IMG/VR virus record: IMGVR_UViG_3300029309_000424
Location: 1-20,587 of that record
Length of the DNA: 20,587 bases
Origin: a virus
Direction: 5' to 3' (one strand)
In this document: in pieces, positions 1 to 5,943 of the stretch
Layout of the letters: every line of letters begins with the position of its first letter
How positions within the stretch are numbered: position 1 is the first letter of the stretch
Position numbers and translations under genes: made by a program
Notes under the pieces: generated by a model
Database searches by the model: none
Seen by the model: the letters and a program-made list of their open reading frames with translations, nothing else
What the model was told of the DNA's origin: nothing

Positions 1-75
1 TATGTACAGAAAATTGTATTTTAAGATTTTGCACCCCCCTACTGTATAAAATTTTATTTTTTTTTTATATATCAT
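1..75 (-). CDS. Start of an unidentified gene running off the left edge (partial)
   Basis: An ATG at 75 overlaps the stop of the HNH gene as TAATG, the coupling arrangement used repeatedly in this genome, and the frame stays open to the window edge (25 codons, starting MIYKKKIKFYTVGGCKI). The peptide is too short to identify. By position, between an HNH endonuclease and the unseen terminase and portal genes, it could be the small terminase subunit or a short leader. It contains a run of six G on the coding strand, unusual in such AT-rich DNA. The open frame may be chance. Confidence 0.3.
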   Translation of the reverse strand, partial: MIYKKKIKFYTVGGCKILKYNFLYI

Positions 76-377
76 TATTCTTTATGGGCTTCCTTACCAC
101 TCTTTACAGCATGACAAGTATTACATAGTGTTTGTAAATTATTTAAGCTTAGTTTTTCACCACCAAGTCTTATTGGTATTATATGGTCAATACATTCACC
201 AGCTTTTATTATGCCTTTTTCTTTACAATATTTACATAATGGGTTTAGTTGCATAACATATTGTCTAAGTCTTCGCCATTGTCTACTGTTATAAAAATTA
301 CTATTGTCAGTAATACTTACTATTCTTTTTCTTTTTTTTATCCAAGCACGTGGTCGGCTACTATTTAGTTTTGGCAT
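75..377 (-). CDS. HNH endonuclease, terminase-associated type
   Basis: This 100-residue protein carries a complete HNH motif with zinc-binding cysteines: C48 and C51, Asp-His at 64-65, Asn79/Asn80, then C85, C88 and H89. A basic N-terminal stretch and the sequence FYNSRQWRRLR precede it, as in small phage HNH proteins. In HK97-like phages such a protein is encoded next to the terminase genes and helps nick or cut DNA during packaging at cos; that role is inferred here from family and position. The start ATG at 377 overlaps the upstream stop (TAATG), which fixes the start. It is the last complete early-side gene before the missing packaging genes. Confidence 0.85.
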   Translation of the reverse strand: MPKLNSSRPRAWIKKRKRIVSITDNSNFYNSRQWRRLRQYVMQLNPLCKYCKEKGIIKAGECIDHIIPIRLGGEKLSLNNLQTLCNTCHAVKSGKEAHKE

Positions 378-715
378 TACTCAATAATTAAATAATAATA
401 CTCAATATCATTTTCCAATATATATTCCATATTTTTATGATAATCTAATAACTTGTATCGTTCTTTACTTTCCCAAATATTATGACACCCTTTACTATTA
501 TCTGGTCCAATGACGCAATGATATGTTATATTATTTATATCACATACTAAGTCTGGTCTTCTACTTCTTGGAATTATATGCGAATGACTTAACGGTACAT
601 TAGAACGCCCGCAACCAGTACAATAATGACCACGCGTTTCACTCATGCGCTTATATACTTTTTTAAGTTCATTATTTATTTTACTTTGTCTTTTACTTAC
701 TTTTTTCATAAACAT
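377..715 (-). CDS. HNH-like zinc-binding protein (possible second nuclease)
   Basis: A 112-residue protein with a treble-clef-like pattern: C32-x2-C35, HSHIIPRS with H44 and H46, Asn61/Asn62, H66-C67, and C77-H78. The arrangement resembles HNH/NinG-type phage recombination endonucleases more than the classical HNH protein encoded next. The N-terminus (residues 1-30) is strongly basic, suggesting DNA binding. It overlaps the VRR-NUC gene at its start and the HNH gene at its stop, so the three are translationally linked. The start could be Met1 (715) or Met3 (709). The HNH-like fold is fairly well supported; catalytic activity and role are inference. Confidence 0.65.
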   Translation of the reverse strand: MFMKKVSKRQSKINNELKKVYKRMSETRGHYCTGCGRSNVPLSHSHIIPRSRRPDLVCDINNITYHCVIGPDNSKGCHNIWESKERYKLLDYHKNMEYILENDIEYYYLIIE

Positions 716-1119
716 TCTTGCAATCTACAATAGTCTTCTTTACAATTAGATATTATAGTATTTTCTTGCTTCATATAATTATCTATTGCATTTATAGTTT
801 CGTCAATTCCTTTTACAATCAAAGCTTTATAACCTCTATTATTTAAGTCTTCAACCCATTCTTTTTGGTCCTTTGTTGCACGTCCTTTATTAGTTTTTAA
901 TTCTAAAAACAAACCAAAATAACCGCCCCTTGCTTCAGTAATTTGTAAGTCTGGAAAACCACGTTTGTAGCCAGTTCTTTTAGCTTTTACAGCTTGCGTT
1001 GGTGAAGTATAAATACCACCAAGCGAAGCGCAGTACTTTGCTTTAGGGTACTGTAAAGAAATATACTTTACAACTTCAGCTTGTAATATTGCTTCACTCA
1101 TAACTATTAGTTTATTCAT
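706..1119 (-). CDS. VRR-NUC domain nuclease
   Basis: This small protein has the PD-(D/E)xK core of the VRR-NUC family: GFPD at 54-57, the ELK motif with E73 and K75, and the trailing Q85 with W88 followed by GYKALIV. VRR-NUC proteins in phages are stand-alone nucleases, thought to process DNA junctions or flaps during recombination or replication. The frame has two possible starts: Met1 at 1119, overlapping the stop of the NinB-like gene, and Met7 at 1101. The second fits better, because family members usually begin close to the S-E-A-x-L-Q helix. It forms a three-gene nuclease cluster with the two HNH-type genes downstream. Confidence 0.85.
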   Translation of the reverse strand: MNKLIVMSEAILQAEVVKYISLQYPKAKYCASLGGIYTSPTQAVKAKRTGYKRGFPDLQITEARGGYFGLFLELKTNKGRATKDQKEWVEDLNNRGYKALIVKGIDETINAIDNYMKQENTIISNCKEDYCRLQECL

Positions 1120-1492
1120 GCGGTAAATTAATATTTAAAGTATCATTAGCCCAGAAGAAAACGTCATTAGTAAGTTTATTAAATTCAGACTTAGATAAAG
1201 TTGCTGTAGACTTTATATACTTTTTTGTTTTACCGTCTTGTATATATTCACGTGTAAGAAACTTTGCCTTTAGAATATCATGTATTTCGTTTTTTGAATA
1301 TCCTAAAGTATCACCTATAATTTGCGCCCAAGTCCACCAAAGTTTATTTTGCTTATTGCTTCTACTGTCTTCTAATAAAGTTATTTCTATTTCAGCTATA
1401 GTATCGTCTGAAATTGTTTGTATATATTCTAATAGCTTTTTATTAGTCTTATATATTATTTTGCCTTTTGATATTTTTACGCTGTATTTCAA
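1112..1492 (-). CDS. NinB/Orf-like recombination protein
   Basis: A 126-residue protein resembling lambda NinB (Orf), a recombination mediator that binds single-stranded DNA and SSB and helps load annealing proteins. The recognisable part is the central RSNKQNKLWW segment (about residues 44-53), followed by a helix with GYSKNEIHDILKAKFL (about 69-84), both typical of NinB-like proteins in many phages. The N-terminal strands (KISKGKIIYK) also fit. It lies directly upstream of the VRR-NUC gene, with the stop overlapping the next ATG. Its own start lies inside the end of a small membrane-protein frame. Assignment is by family resemblance only. Confidence 0.7.
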   Translation of the reverse strand: MKYSVKISKGKIIYKTNKKLLEYIQTISDDTIAEIEITLLEDSRSNKQNKLWWTWAQIIGDTLGYSKNEIHDILKAKFLTREYIQDGKTKKYIKSTATLSKSEFNKLTNDVFFWANDTLNINLPHE

Positions 1493-1619
1493 ATTGTCTT
1501 TTAGTAGCTATCCATAAATAAACACAAAAGAAAAAAGGTATACATATTAAAAAAGTTGTAATTCCAATTAGTGTTTTTATTAAAGATAAAATTAAATTAT
1601 GCAACATAGTAGCAAACAT
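1449..1619 (-). CDS. Small single-pass membrane protein (56 aa)
   Basis: An ATG at 1619 opens a 56-codon frame ending with TAA at 1449. It encodes a short N-terminus, a hydrophobic stretch at about residues 17-38 rich in Ile, Phe, Leu and Thr, and a basic tail (KRQFEIQRKNIKRQN). This is the pattern of a one-pass membrane protein with a cytoplasmic C-terminus. It fills what would otherwise be a gap of about 185 bases in a tightly packed operon and overlaps the start of the NinB-like gene by 44 bases in another frame. An A-rich leader precedes it. No family is recognised; a role at the host envelope early in infection is only a guess. Confidence 0.5.
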   Translation of the reverse strand: MFATMLHNLILSLIKTLIGITTFLICIPFFFCVYLWIATKRQFEIQRKNIKRQNNI

Positions 1620-1677
1620 ATATATATTTTTTTTATTATAAGTTTATTTAAATTAAATAGTTATTAATAATTTTTTG

Positions 1678-1935
1678 TTAATAATCTATTTCGTTTATAT
1701 TTTTTATCCAATCTTTAGGTTCTCTATTTCTATTGTATTGCTCAATTAAAAACTCACATCTACAGTCTAAATTATATTCCGAACAATCGTCACAAAGTTG
1801 GTGGTCGTAGCATACATCGTCCCAGTCTTCTACTTCATTATCACATTTACAGCATTTATCATTTATACCGTTAAATTCTCTTGGGTCATTATACATAGAA
1901 CGAATACCTTTTATATATTCTTCTTCGCTAAACAT
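1678..1935 (-). CDS. Small cysteine-rich, probably zinc-binding protein
   Basis: An 85-residue acidic protein with a dense cysteine/histidine cluster: CCKC near residue 30, then C-x2-H and C-x2-C in DVCYDHQLCDDC, and finally C-R-C near residue 60. The spacing suggests one or two zinc-ribbon-like knuckles. Net charge is strongly negative, which argues against simple DNA binding and for a protein-protein role, though this is inference. Its start overlaps the end of the upstream gene by 8 bases. The 58 bases after its stop are A/T only or nearly so and hold no other gene. No named family is recognised. Confidence 0.6.
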   Translation of the reverse strand: MFSEEEYIKGIRSMYNDPREFNGINDKCCKCDNEVEDWDDVCYDHQLCDDCSEYNLDCRCEFLIEQYNRNREPKDWIKNINEIDY

Positions 1936-2308
1936 TTATTAGTTTTTGTTTTAAAGTTATCATACCAGTATTATTTCTACTTCTGTATTTAAGTCTTTTA
2001 TCTTTATATAGTTCTTCTTTACTTTCGTTTTGCCAGATTAAGTCGCGGTGTCTTTTTATCCAGTTGTAATAAGTCTTTACGTTTAAAGAAAATAATTCAG
2101 TTCTTCTTACACCTTCGCGAAAACTTTTTTGTATGTCTATAAAATATAATTTATAAAAATCTTCTTTTAAGTCTTCAGCTAAAGATGTAGCTAAGATTAC
2201 TATTTCTTTATCTGTTTTACTTTGTCCGAGTTCTACTAAAGTCTTACTAACTAAATCTACACAAAGTAATTTTAATTCTTTAATTTCTATTTCTTTTATT
2301 GTCTTCAT
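1928..2308 (-). CDS. Conserved-type phage protein of unknown function (126 aa)
   Basis: This is a helical protein with the segment FREGVRRTELFSLNVKTYYN and then WIKRH. The pattern (a helix with FR-G-R, then L-N-V-x-T-Y-Y-x-W) recurs in small proteins of Bacteroidetes phages and prophages located among replication genes. The first half (residues 8-60) is amphipathic helix; the C-terminal 30 residues are basic and probably disordered. It overlaps the HTH gene upstream by 29 bases and the zinc protein gene downstream by 8. The location beside a replication-initiator-type gene suggests an accessory replication role, but no enzymatic motif is visible. Confidence 0.6.
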   Translation of the reverse strand: MKTIKEIEIKELKLLCVDLVSKTLVELGQSKTDKEIVILATSLAEDLKEDFYKLYFIDIQKSFREGVRRTELFSLNVKTYYNWIKRHRDLIWQNESKEELYKDKRLKYRSRNNTGMITLKQKLINV

Positions 2309-2501
2309 TTAATTTATCTATTTTTCTTTTGTTTTCAAATCTACGTTCAAGTTCTTCGCTTATCATTCTGTTTAAAGCGGCTACTGATATTTTAAATTTT
2401 TTTTGCATTGTTTTCCAGCTATTGTCATGATTTGTAAAAAAGTATTCAATAACTTTTTTTTCTATTTTTTTAAATTTATTTTTGTTATAACCTTTAACCA
2501 T
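2280..2501 (-). CDS. Small basic helix-turn-helix-like protein
   Basis: A 73-residue, very basic protein. Residues about 15-50 (IEYFFTNHDNSW, then KTMQKKFKISVAALNRMI) have the spacing of a helix-turn-helix in which KISVAALNRMI would be the recognition helix. The C-terminal tail is charged and probably unstructured. It starts 8 bases inside the upstream replication-type gene and runs 29 bases into the next gene, so it belongs to the same polycistronic message. It may be a DNA-binding regulator or replication accessory protein. The fold is inferred from sequence pattern alone. Confidence 0.5.
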   Translation of the reverse strand: MVKGYNKNKFKKIEKKVIEYFFTNHDNSWKTMQKKFKISVAALNRMISEELERRFENKRKIDKLNEDNKRNRN

Positions 2502-3132
2502 TTTTTTCTATCATATCACGCGCTGAAATCCAAGCGCCTACTTGCCTATCTAATTTATTAGTTTTATTACCATACCATTTATTATTATTTTTAACCCAAG
2601 TTTTTAAACGTCTGTTTGTGTCCCAAGTCTTTTGCATTTCAAAACGTGTCTTGCCAGTTTTACTTGGTTCAAGCCAATATTCTAAAAATTCTATTTTAAC
2701 TATATTTTCGCAACCTTCAAAATTTGCCACTTCACATTTAAGTTCTTGTATTAAATCTTTTTTTATAGTTATTTTATTTTCTTCTTTATTTATTTGTTGC
2801 TGGTTTTCCGTTATCGGTTTTACCGTGTCCGAATTATTAGCTTTCGGTTCTTCATAAACTATATATTGATAACCTTTAAACATTCCTTTATTTCGTATTA
2901 TGTTACGTTCTATATACTTACAATCTATAAGTTCATTTATAGTTGTACTTATAGAATGTTTACCTTCTTTAGTTATTTTACTTAAACCAGATATATTTAA
3001 ATTCCAGTCGTTAGGTAAAGATAAAATTAAAGCTAAAAGACCTTTACCTTTTAAGCTTACGTTTTTATCTCTAAATACGTTATTTGCTATTGTACTATAG
3101 TTTCTGTTTTTAATTACTCTTATTATTTCCAT
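2494..3132 (-). CDS. Phage replication protein with N-terminal helix-turn-helix (DnaD/initiator-like)
   Basis: A 212-residue protein whose first 90 residues closely follow the winged-helix start of phage replication proteins: YSTIANNVFRDKNVSLKGKG, then LLALILSLPNDW, then the helix GKHSISTTINELIDCKYIER. A polar linker at about 95-125 separates this from a C-terminal helical segment (FLEYWLEP, TWDTNRRLKTWVKNN) like the tail of DnaD-type or helicase-loading phage proteins. The likely job is recognising the phage origin or loading the helicase of host or phage; that is inference. TAATG-type coupling joins it to the preceding gene. No helicase or primase gene is visible in the window, so host proteins may be recruited. 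Confidence 0.7.
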   Translation of the reverse strand: MEIIRVIKNRNYSTIANNVFRDKNVSLKGKGLLALILSLPNDWNLNISGLSKITKEGKHSISTTINELIDCKYIERNIIRNKGMFKGYQYIVYEEPKANNSDTVKPITENQQQINKEENKITIKKDLIQELKCEVANFEGCENIVKIEFLEYWLEPSKTGKTRFEMQKTWDTNRRLKTWVKNNNKWYGNKTNKLDRQVGAWISARDMIEKNG

Positions 3133-3503
3133 TATTCAAATATTGTTAGCTGACCAGTTCCACCAAGCATTAATGACTGTTTTTCAAGTGAATGTAAAGT
3201 TTTCATTTGCGTATAAATTCTTTGCTTTAATGAAGTCATACAGTCGTTTAGTTCGCGTATATCATTTGCAACATAATAACCGCTTTTAGTAGAACATAAG
3301 CCAAAAATTAAATCATTAGTTCTTATATATCCAATTATTTTTCTTAGACGTGCGCCAGTTAAGTTTAGCGCTTTCTGTATTTTAGTACCACTAACAGCAT
3401 TTTCTTTACCTTTTTTATTTAACAAACCTTTAACAATAATTGGTAATAAATCTTTTTCTTCAGCTGTTAATTCGTACGTTATATTTTCGTAACCTTTTAA
3501 CAT
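3132..3503 (-). CDS. Winged-helix protein with a C-terminal clamp-binding-like motif
   Basis: A 123-residue protein. Residues about 15-78 look like a winged helix: TAEEKDLLPIIVKGLLNKKG, then a helix-turn-helix (SGTKIQKALNLTGARLRKII) followed by a strand pair ending GYYVAN. A helical coiled region (about 83-110) follows, and the protein ends in GQLTIFE. QLTIF resembles the bacterial sliding-clamp-binding pentapeptide QL(S/D)LF placed at an extreme C-terminus, as in many clamp clients. It sits between the DUF3127 gene and the initiator-like gene, fitting a replication or recombination role. The function is not established and the clamp motif is a near match only. Confidence 0.6.
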   Translation of the reverse strand: MLKGYENITYELTAEEKDLLPIIVKGLLNKKGKENAVSGTKIQKALNLTGARLRKIIGYIRTNDLIFGLCSTKSGYYVANDIRELNDCMTSLKQRIYTQMKTLHSLEKQSLMLGGTGQLTIFE

Positions 3504-3504
3504 C

Positions 3505-3795
3505 TTAAAAGGGTGTTTCTTGACTATCTAAAACTGTTATTTTCCAAGCTATTATATTATGAAAATATTTATCATTGTATGGTTTTGAATATAAGTTAAG
3601 TTCAATTTCTAATTCCGAACCTATTTTGATATTTTTAATAACATCTATATTTTCTTTGAATGTAGAAATACATAATTCTGGGTTAAACTGCGCGCCAGTA
3701 TCTATAATAAAATCTTGCTTTTTCCATTCGTTACCAGCTTTGTTAATACCAGATATTTCTGGTAATAGTTTTTTAAGTTTTCCTTTTACTATCAT
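3505..3795 (-). CDS. DUF3127 protein, OB-fold/SSB-like
   Basis: This 96-residue protein matches the DUF3127 pattern common in Bacteroidetes and their phages: G-K-L-K near the N-terminus, LPEISG, GNEWKKQDFIIDT, a cysteine-containing strand (PELCIS), IKIGSELEIELNL, and a final HNIIAWKI. The family is predicted to adopt an OB fold and is often encoded with replication and recombination genes, which suggests single-stranded DNA binding; that activity is inferred. Length is slightly short for the family because the usual disordered tail is missing. It begins inside the end of a 34-codon frame and its stop lies 1 base before the next ATG. Confidence 0.8.
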   Translation of the reverse strand: MIVKGKLKKLLPEISGINKAGNEWKKQDFIIDTGAQFNPELCISTFKENIDVIKNIKIGSELEIELNLYSKPYNDKYFHNIIAWKITVLDSQETPF

Positions 3796-3877
3796 TTTTT
3801 TTGTTTTTAAATTTATAAATTATTTTAGGCGGTAATAATTGAATAATAAAATTACCTATTTTAAATCTGTTTTTCAT
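3773..3877 (-). CDS. Possible 34-codon coupled gene, basic peptide
   Basis: An ATG at 3877 overlaps the stop of the DnaA-like gene as TAATG and opens a 34-codon frame ending at 3773, 23 bases inside the DUF3127 gene. The peptide (MKNRFKIGNFIIQLLPPKII, then a Lys/Asn-rich tail) has a short hydrophobic centre and a strongly basic end. It fills the 81-base gap between the two longer genes. Coupling at the 5' end is the main support. It could equally be a translated leader that keeps ribosomes moving to the next start. No family is recognised. Confidence 0.35.
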   Translation of the reverse strand: MKNRFKIGNFIIQLLPPKIIYKFKNKKNDSKRKT

Positions 3878-4254
3878 TACTTAATTATCTTAAACACTTT
3901 GCTCATAGTATCACTAAATATTTTGTTTTTATGTAATTTATAAAAGTTATCAGTATCACATAAATAAAGTAATTCTATATATTTTATTTGTAATTCTTTA
4001 TCTACAGTAAATAAATCTTTAATTTTTTTTACATGATAAATTGAAGTCGCATGGTTTATGCCTTTTATGTACATAAACATTTTATAGTGCCTAATATCTT
4101 TTTCAGTAAATAGATAGTAATTAAACATTCTACGGGCTTCTATTACGTTTTCTTTTCTGCTACCTATTTTTTTTATTTCTTCAATATCTACTTTATACAT
4201 TATAGAAAGCTGTTCTACTACTTTGTTTATTATTTCTTTTTCTTTATCTAACAT
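3877..4254 (-). CDS. DnaA domain IV-like DNA-binding protein
   Basis: A 125-residue protein resembling the C-terminal DNA-binding domain of DnaA without the AAA+ part. Residues 14-25 fit the first helix; SRKENVIEARRMFNYYL (32-48) corresponds to the DnaA segment with R-K-x2-V-x-A-R; HATSIYHVKKI (68-78) corresponds to the DnaA signature helix that reads the DnaA box. This form occurs as a stand-alone gene in many Bacteroidetes phages. It may mark the phage origin or compete with host DnaA, which is inference. It overlaps the nuclease gene upstream by 7 bases. No perfect TTATCCACA box was noticed in the window. Confidence 0.75.
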   Translation of the reverse strand: MLDKEKEIINKVVEQLSIMYKVDIEEIKKIGSRKENVIEARRMFNYYLFTEKDIRHYKMFMYIKGINHATSIYHVKKIKDLFTVDKELQIKYIELLYLCDTDNFYKLHKNKIFSDTMSKVFKIIK

Positions 4255-4973
4255 TGTACGTTTATTATTTGTGGTTTATAAATACGTTCATTACACATTA
4301 TAGGGCATTTTCTACAAGTTTCATAATTATTTATACCTACGGGCTTAAAAGTCTTAAAATCTTGCTTAAAACGCTTTATTTTGTCTTTATATTCATCTAA
4401 ACTTTTTTTGGTTAAATCAATACAAATAAATTTAACCCAGCCAGACTTACCGAACACTAAATAAAAAAAAGGTAAATATATATCATGGATTTGTTTATAC
4501 AATTCTATATAATGAATAGCTTGGCTAAAATCTTTATATTCTAAATCAGACCAAGCGTACGGGTTCCATTTTGCGCTTTCTGTTTCTTTTATAGCTGTAT
4601 ATTTCAAATCTAAAATAGCAAGTTCACCTTTATAATTAATTAAAGCGTCTGGGTGTCCTATAAGTTCTTTTGAAGACCATTCTGGTTGTACATCTATTAA
4701 TTCTATTTCTAAATCTTTAATAGTTTGTTTTGCAAATTCAGATAGTTTTAATAAATCAGTTTCACGCTTAGAAGGTTTACCAGTTTTTAGTTTTGGTATA
4801 TTATAAACTTCGCCACCCCTACTTTCACCTATCACATTTTGCTCAAAAAACAAACCGTCAATCATAGCAGACGTAGGTTTTGTTCTATAATTATTAATAT
4901 ACATTTCTTCCCACTTGACCTTACAAAAGTCTTCATTATAAAAATCACGTAAAGCTGACTGGCTTATTTTCAT
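4248..4973 (-). CDS. PD-(D/E)xK nuclease with Fe-S cluster cysteines (RecB/Cas4-like)
   Basis: The 241-residue protein has the RecB-type nuclease core: GHPDA with D109, LDLKY with D122 and K124, and Q151-x3-Y155 as the last motif. Four cysteines are placed as in Fe-S nucleases of the AddB/Cas4/Dna2 group: C17 near the N-terminus and C220, C223 and C227 at the end. Such proteins are 5'-3' exonucleases or end-processing nucleases in phage recombination systems. Next to a putative annealing protein (the gene just upstream, overlapping by 4 bases), it probably forms an exonuclease plus annealing pair like lambda Exo/Bet. Core and cysteines are visible; activity is inferred. It is not a CRISPR Cas4, since no array or other cas gene is present. 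Confidence 0.85.
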   Translation of the reverse strand: MKISQSALRDFYNEDFCKVKWEEMYINNYRTKPTSAMIDGLFFEQNVIGESRGGEVYNIPKLKTGKPSKRETDLLKLSEFAKQTIKDLEIELIDVQPEWSSKELIGHPDALINYKGELAILDLKYTAIKETESAKWNPYAWSDLEYKDFSQAIHYIELYKQIHDIYLPFFYLVFGKSGWVKFICIDLTKKSLDEYKDKIKRFKQDFKTFKPVGINNYETCRKCPIMCNERIYKPQIINVQC

Positions 4974-5350
4974 TTATTAACTATTTGTTTTTTTTGGTGG
5001 TTTACTTCTTCTTCACCCATAGCTTTGCTTAAACCTACAGTAGCTATTACAACACGTGCTAAAGCCCTTTTTTGTGCCACTTCAACTTTAAAATTATTGT
5101 AGCAATTTTCGTCTGAAGCCGAACCAAAGGCAATTTCTTTAGGTTCTTCATTAATATAACTTGTAGCTTTAAATACAACAAAATCTTTATCACATCTAAT
5201 TGTTTCATAATCAACAAAAATATTATGATTAAATTTTATTTTTTCAATACCAGACTTTGTTATAATTGTAAAACCCCTTTTGTCAGTATGCGTATCTTTT
5301 TTTGTAAGTGAATTATCTAAGTATAGCTTCTTTAATATATCTTTATTCAT
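4970..5350 (-). CDS. Putative recombination protein, possibly a single-strand annealing type
   Basis: This 126-residue protein contains a central antiparallel-strand region (IFVDYETIRCDKDFVVFKAT) followed by a helix with VEVAQKRALARVVIATVGL at about 89-107. A conserved (A/C)-E-K-R-A-L-A-R helix of this kind is characteristic of Rad52/Erf-like annealing proteins and their Bacteroidetes phage relatives. It starts 4 bases inside the upstream gene and its stop overlaps the start of the Fe-S nuclease gene, an arrangement common for annealing protein plus exonuclease pairs. It is short for a full Erf or RecT, so it may be a minimal or divergent form. The fold match is tentative. Confidence 0.5.
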   Translation of the reverse strand: MNKDILKKLYLDNSLTKKDTHTDKRGFTIITKSGIEKIKFNHNIFVDYETIRCDKDFVVFKATSYINEEPKEIAFGSASDENCYNNFKVEVAQKRALARVVIATVGLSKAMGEEEVNHQKKQIVNK

Positions 5351-5637
5351 TGGTTATCTAATTCTTTTAATAATAATTCTACAGCCCTAAACCAGTCTTC
5401 TTCTGTGCATTTATCATAATCACCGTCAATTATAATTTCTGGTATTGTAGTTAAGTACTGGTGACCGCCTTTAGTGTTTATTTCTAATTTATGAGCCACT
5501 AAATAACCCTCAATAACTTTAAGTCTAAAATACCAAGTGGTATTGTAACCAAAATATATTTTATAAATAGGTAAATCATTAGCGCTTATATTCACTTTTT
5601 GTTTTACTGTTTTGTTTATAGTATAATTATTTGTCAT
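5347..5637 (-). CDS. Unknown early protein (96 aa)
   Basis: A mixed alpha/beta protein of 96 residues without a motif I can name. Residues 20-60 alternate hydrophobic and polar (YKIYFGYNTTWYFRLKVIEG), suggesting a small beta-sheet. The C-terminal part (EEDWFRAVELLLKELD) is an amphipathic helix. Its start overlaps the end of the 41-codon gene and its stop overlaps the ATG of the putative annealing protein gene, so it is part of the continuous early message. Its position just before the recombination pair may indicate an accessory role, but nothing in the sequence proves it. Confidence 0.55.
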   Translation of the reverse strand: MTNNYTINKTVKQKVNISANDLPIYKIYFGYNTTWYFRLKVIEGYLVAHKLEINTKGGHQYLTTIPEIIIDGDYDKCTEEDWFRAVELLLKELDNQ

Positions 5638-5752
5638 TTTTCTTTTTCTTTTTTATAGAATAAGTAGCCCTTACCCTATCAGTTATTTCTTTATCTAATT
5701 TTCTTAATCTTTGTATTTCTTTTTGATAATAAGCCCAGCGTTCTTTAGTCAT
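5627..5752 (-). CDS. Small basic coiled-coil-like protein (41 aa)
   Basis: This 41-codon frame starts at 5752 with ATGA overlapping the stop of the preceding gene and ends at 5627, 11 bases inside the next gene. It encodes MTKERWAYYQKEIQRLRKLD followed by a polar segment and a run of lysines. The helix has a heptad-like pattern. It fills exactly the 111-base hole between the two flanking longer genes and is coupled at both ends, which makes it likely to be real despite its size. Function is unknown; a small nucleic-acid-associated protein would fit the composition. Confidence 0.6.
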   Translation of the reverse strand: MTKERWAYYQKEIQRLRKLDKEITDRVRATYSIKKKKKNDK

Positions 5753-5931
5753 TGTTTTTTATAGTTTTTGTTAGTATATATTTTATGATAATTTTTTAAT
5801 AAATTTTCTGTAGATATTATTTTTGTTTTATTACTTCTGAATATGATAATGTCATTTTCAGACTTTTGAACGGACCAAATTAAACCGCTTTTATTATTAA
5901 TCCAGTATTGTGTTGTTGTAATTTCTTTCAT
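5749..5931 (-). CDS. Unknown small early protein (60 aa)
   Basis: A 60-residue protein with no recognised family. Residues 8-45 suggest a small beta-barrel or sheet (YWINNKSGLIWSVQK, DIIIFRSNKTKII), and the C-terminus is basic. It lies 12 bases after the first early gene and its TGA overlaps the ATG of the next small gene (ATGA). As one of the first genes behind the early promoter it could act on the host soon after infection, but that is inferred from position only. Confidence 0.5.
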   Translation of the reverse strand: MKEITTTQYWINNKSGLIWSVQKSENDIIIFRSNKTKIISTENLLKNYHKIYTNKNYKKQ

Positions 5932-5943
5932 TGGTCCTTTTAT

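Noticed and set aside
1613-1620. TATGTTTG, a match to the -7 promoter element on the minus strand
   Set aside because: No TTG is found at the proper distance upstream and it overlaps the start codon of the small membrane protein, so it is probably coincidental.
4248-4973. Cas4 of a CRISPR system
   Set aside because: No repeat-spacer array or other cas gene is visible; position beside a putative annealing protein fits a phage recombination nuclease.
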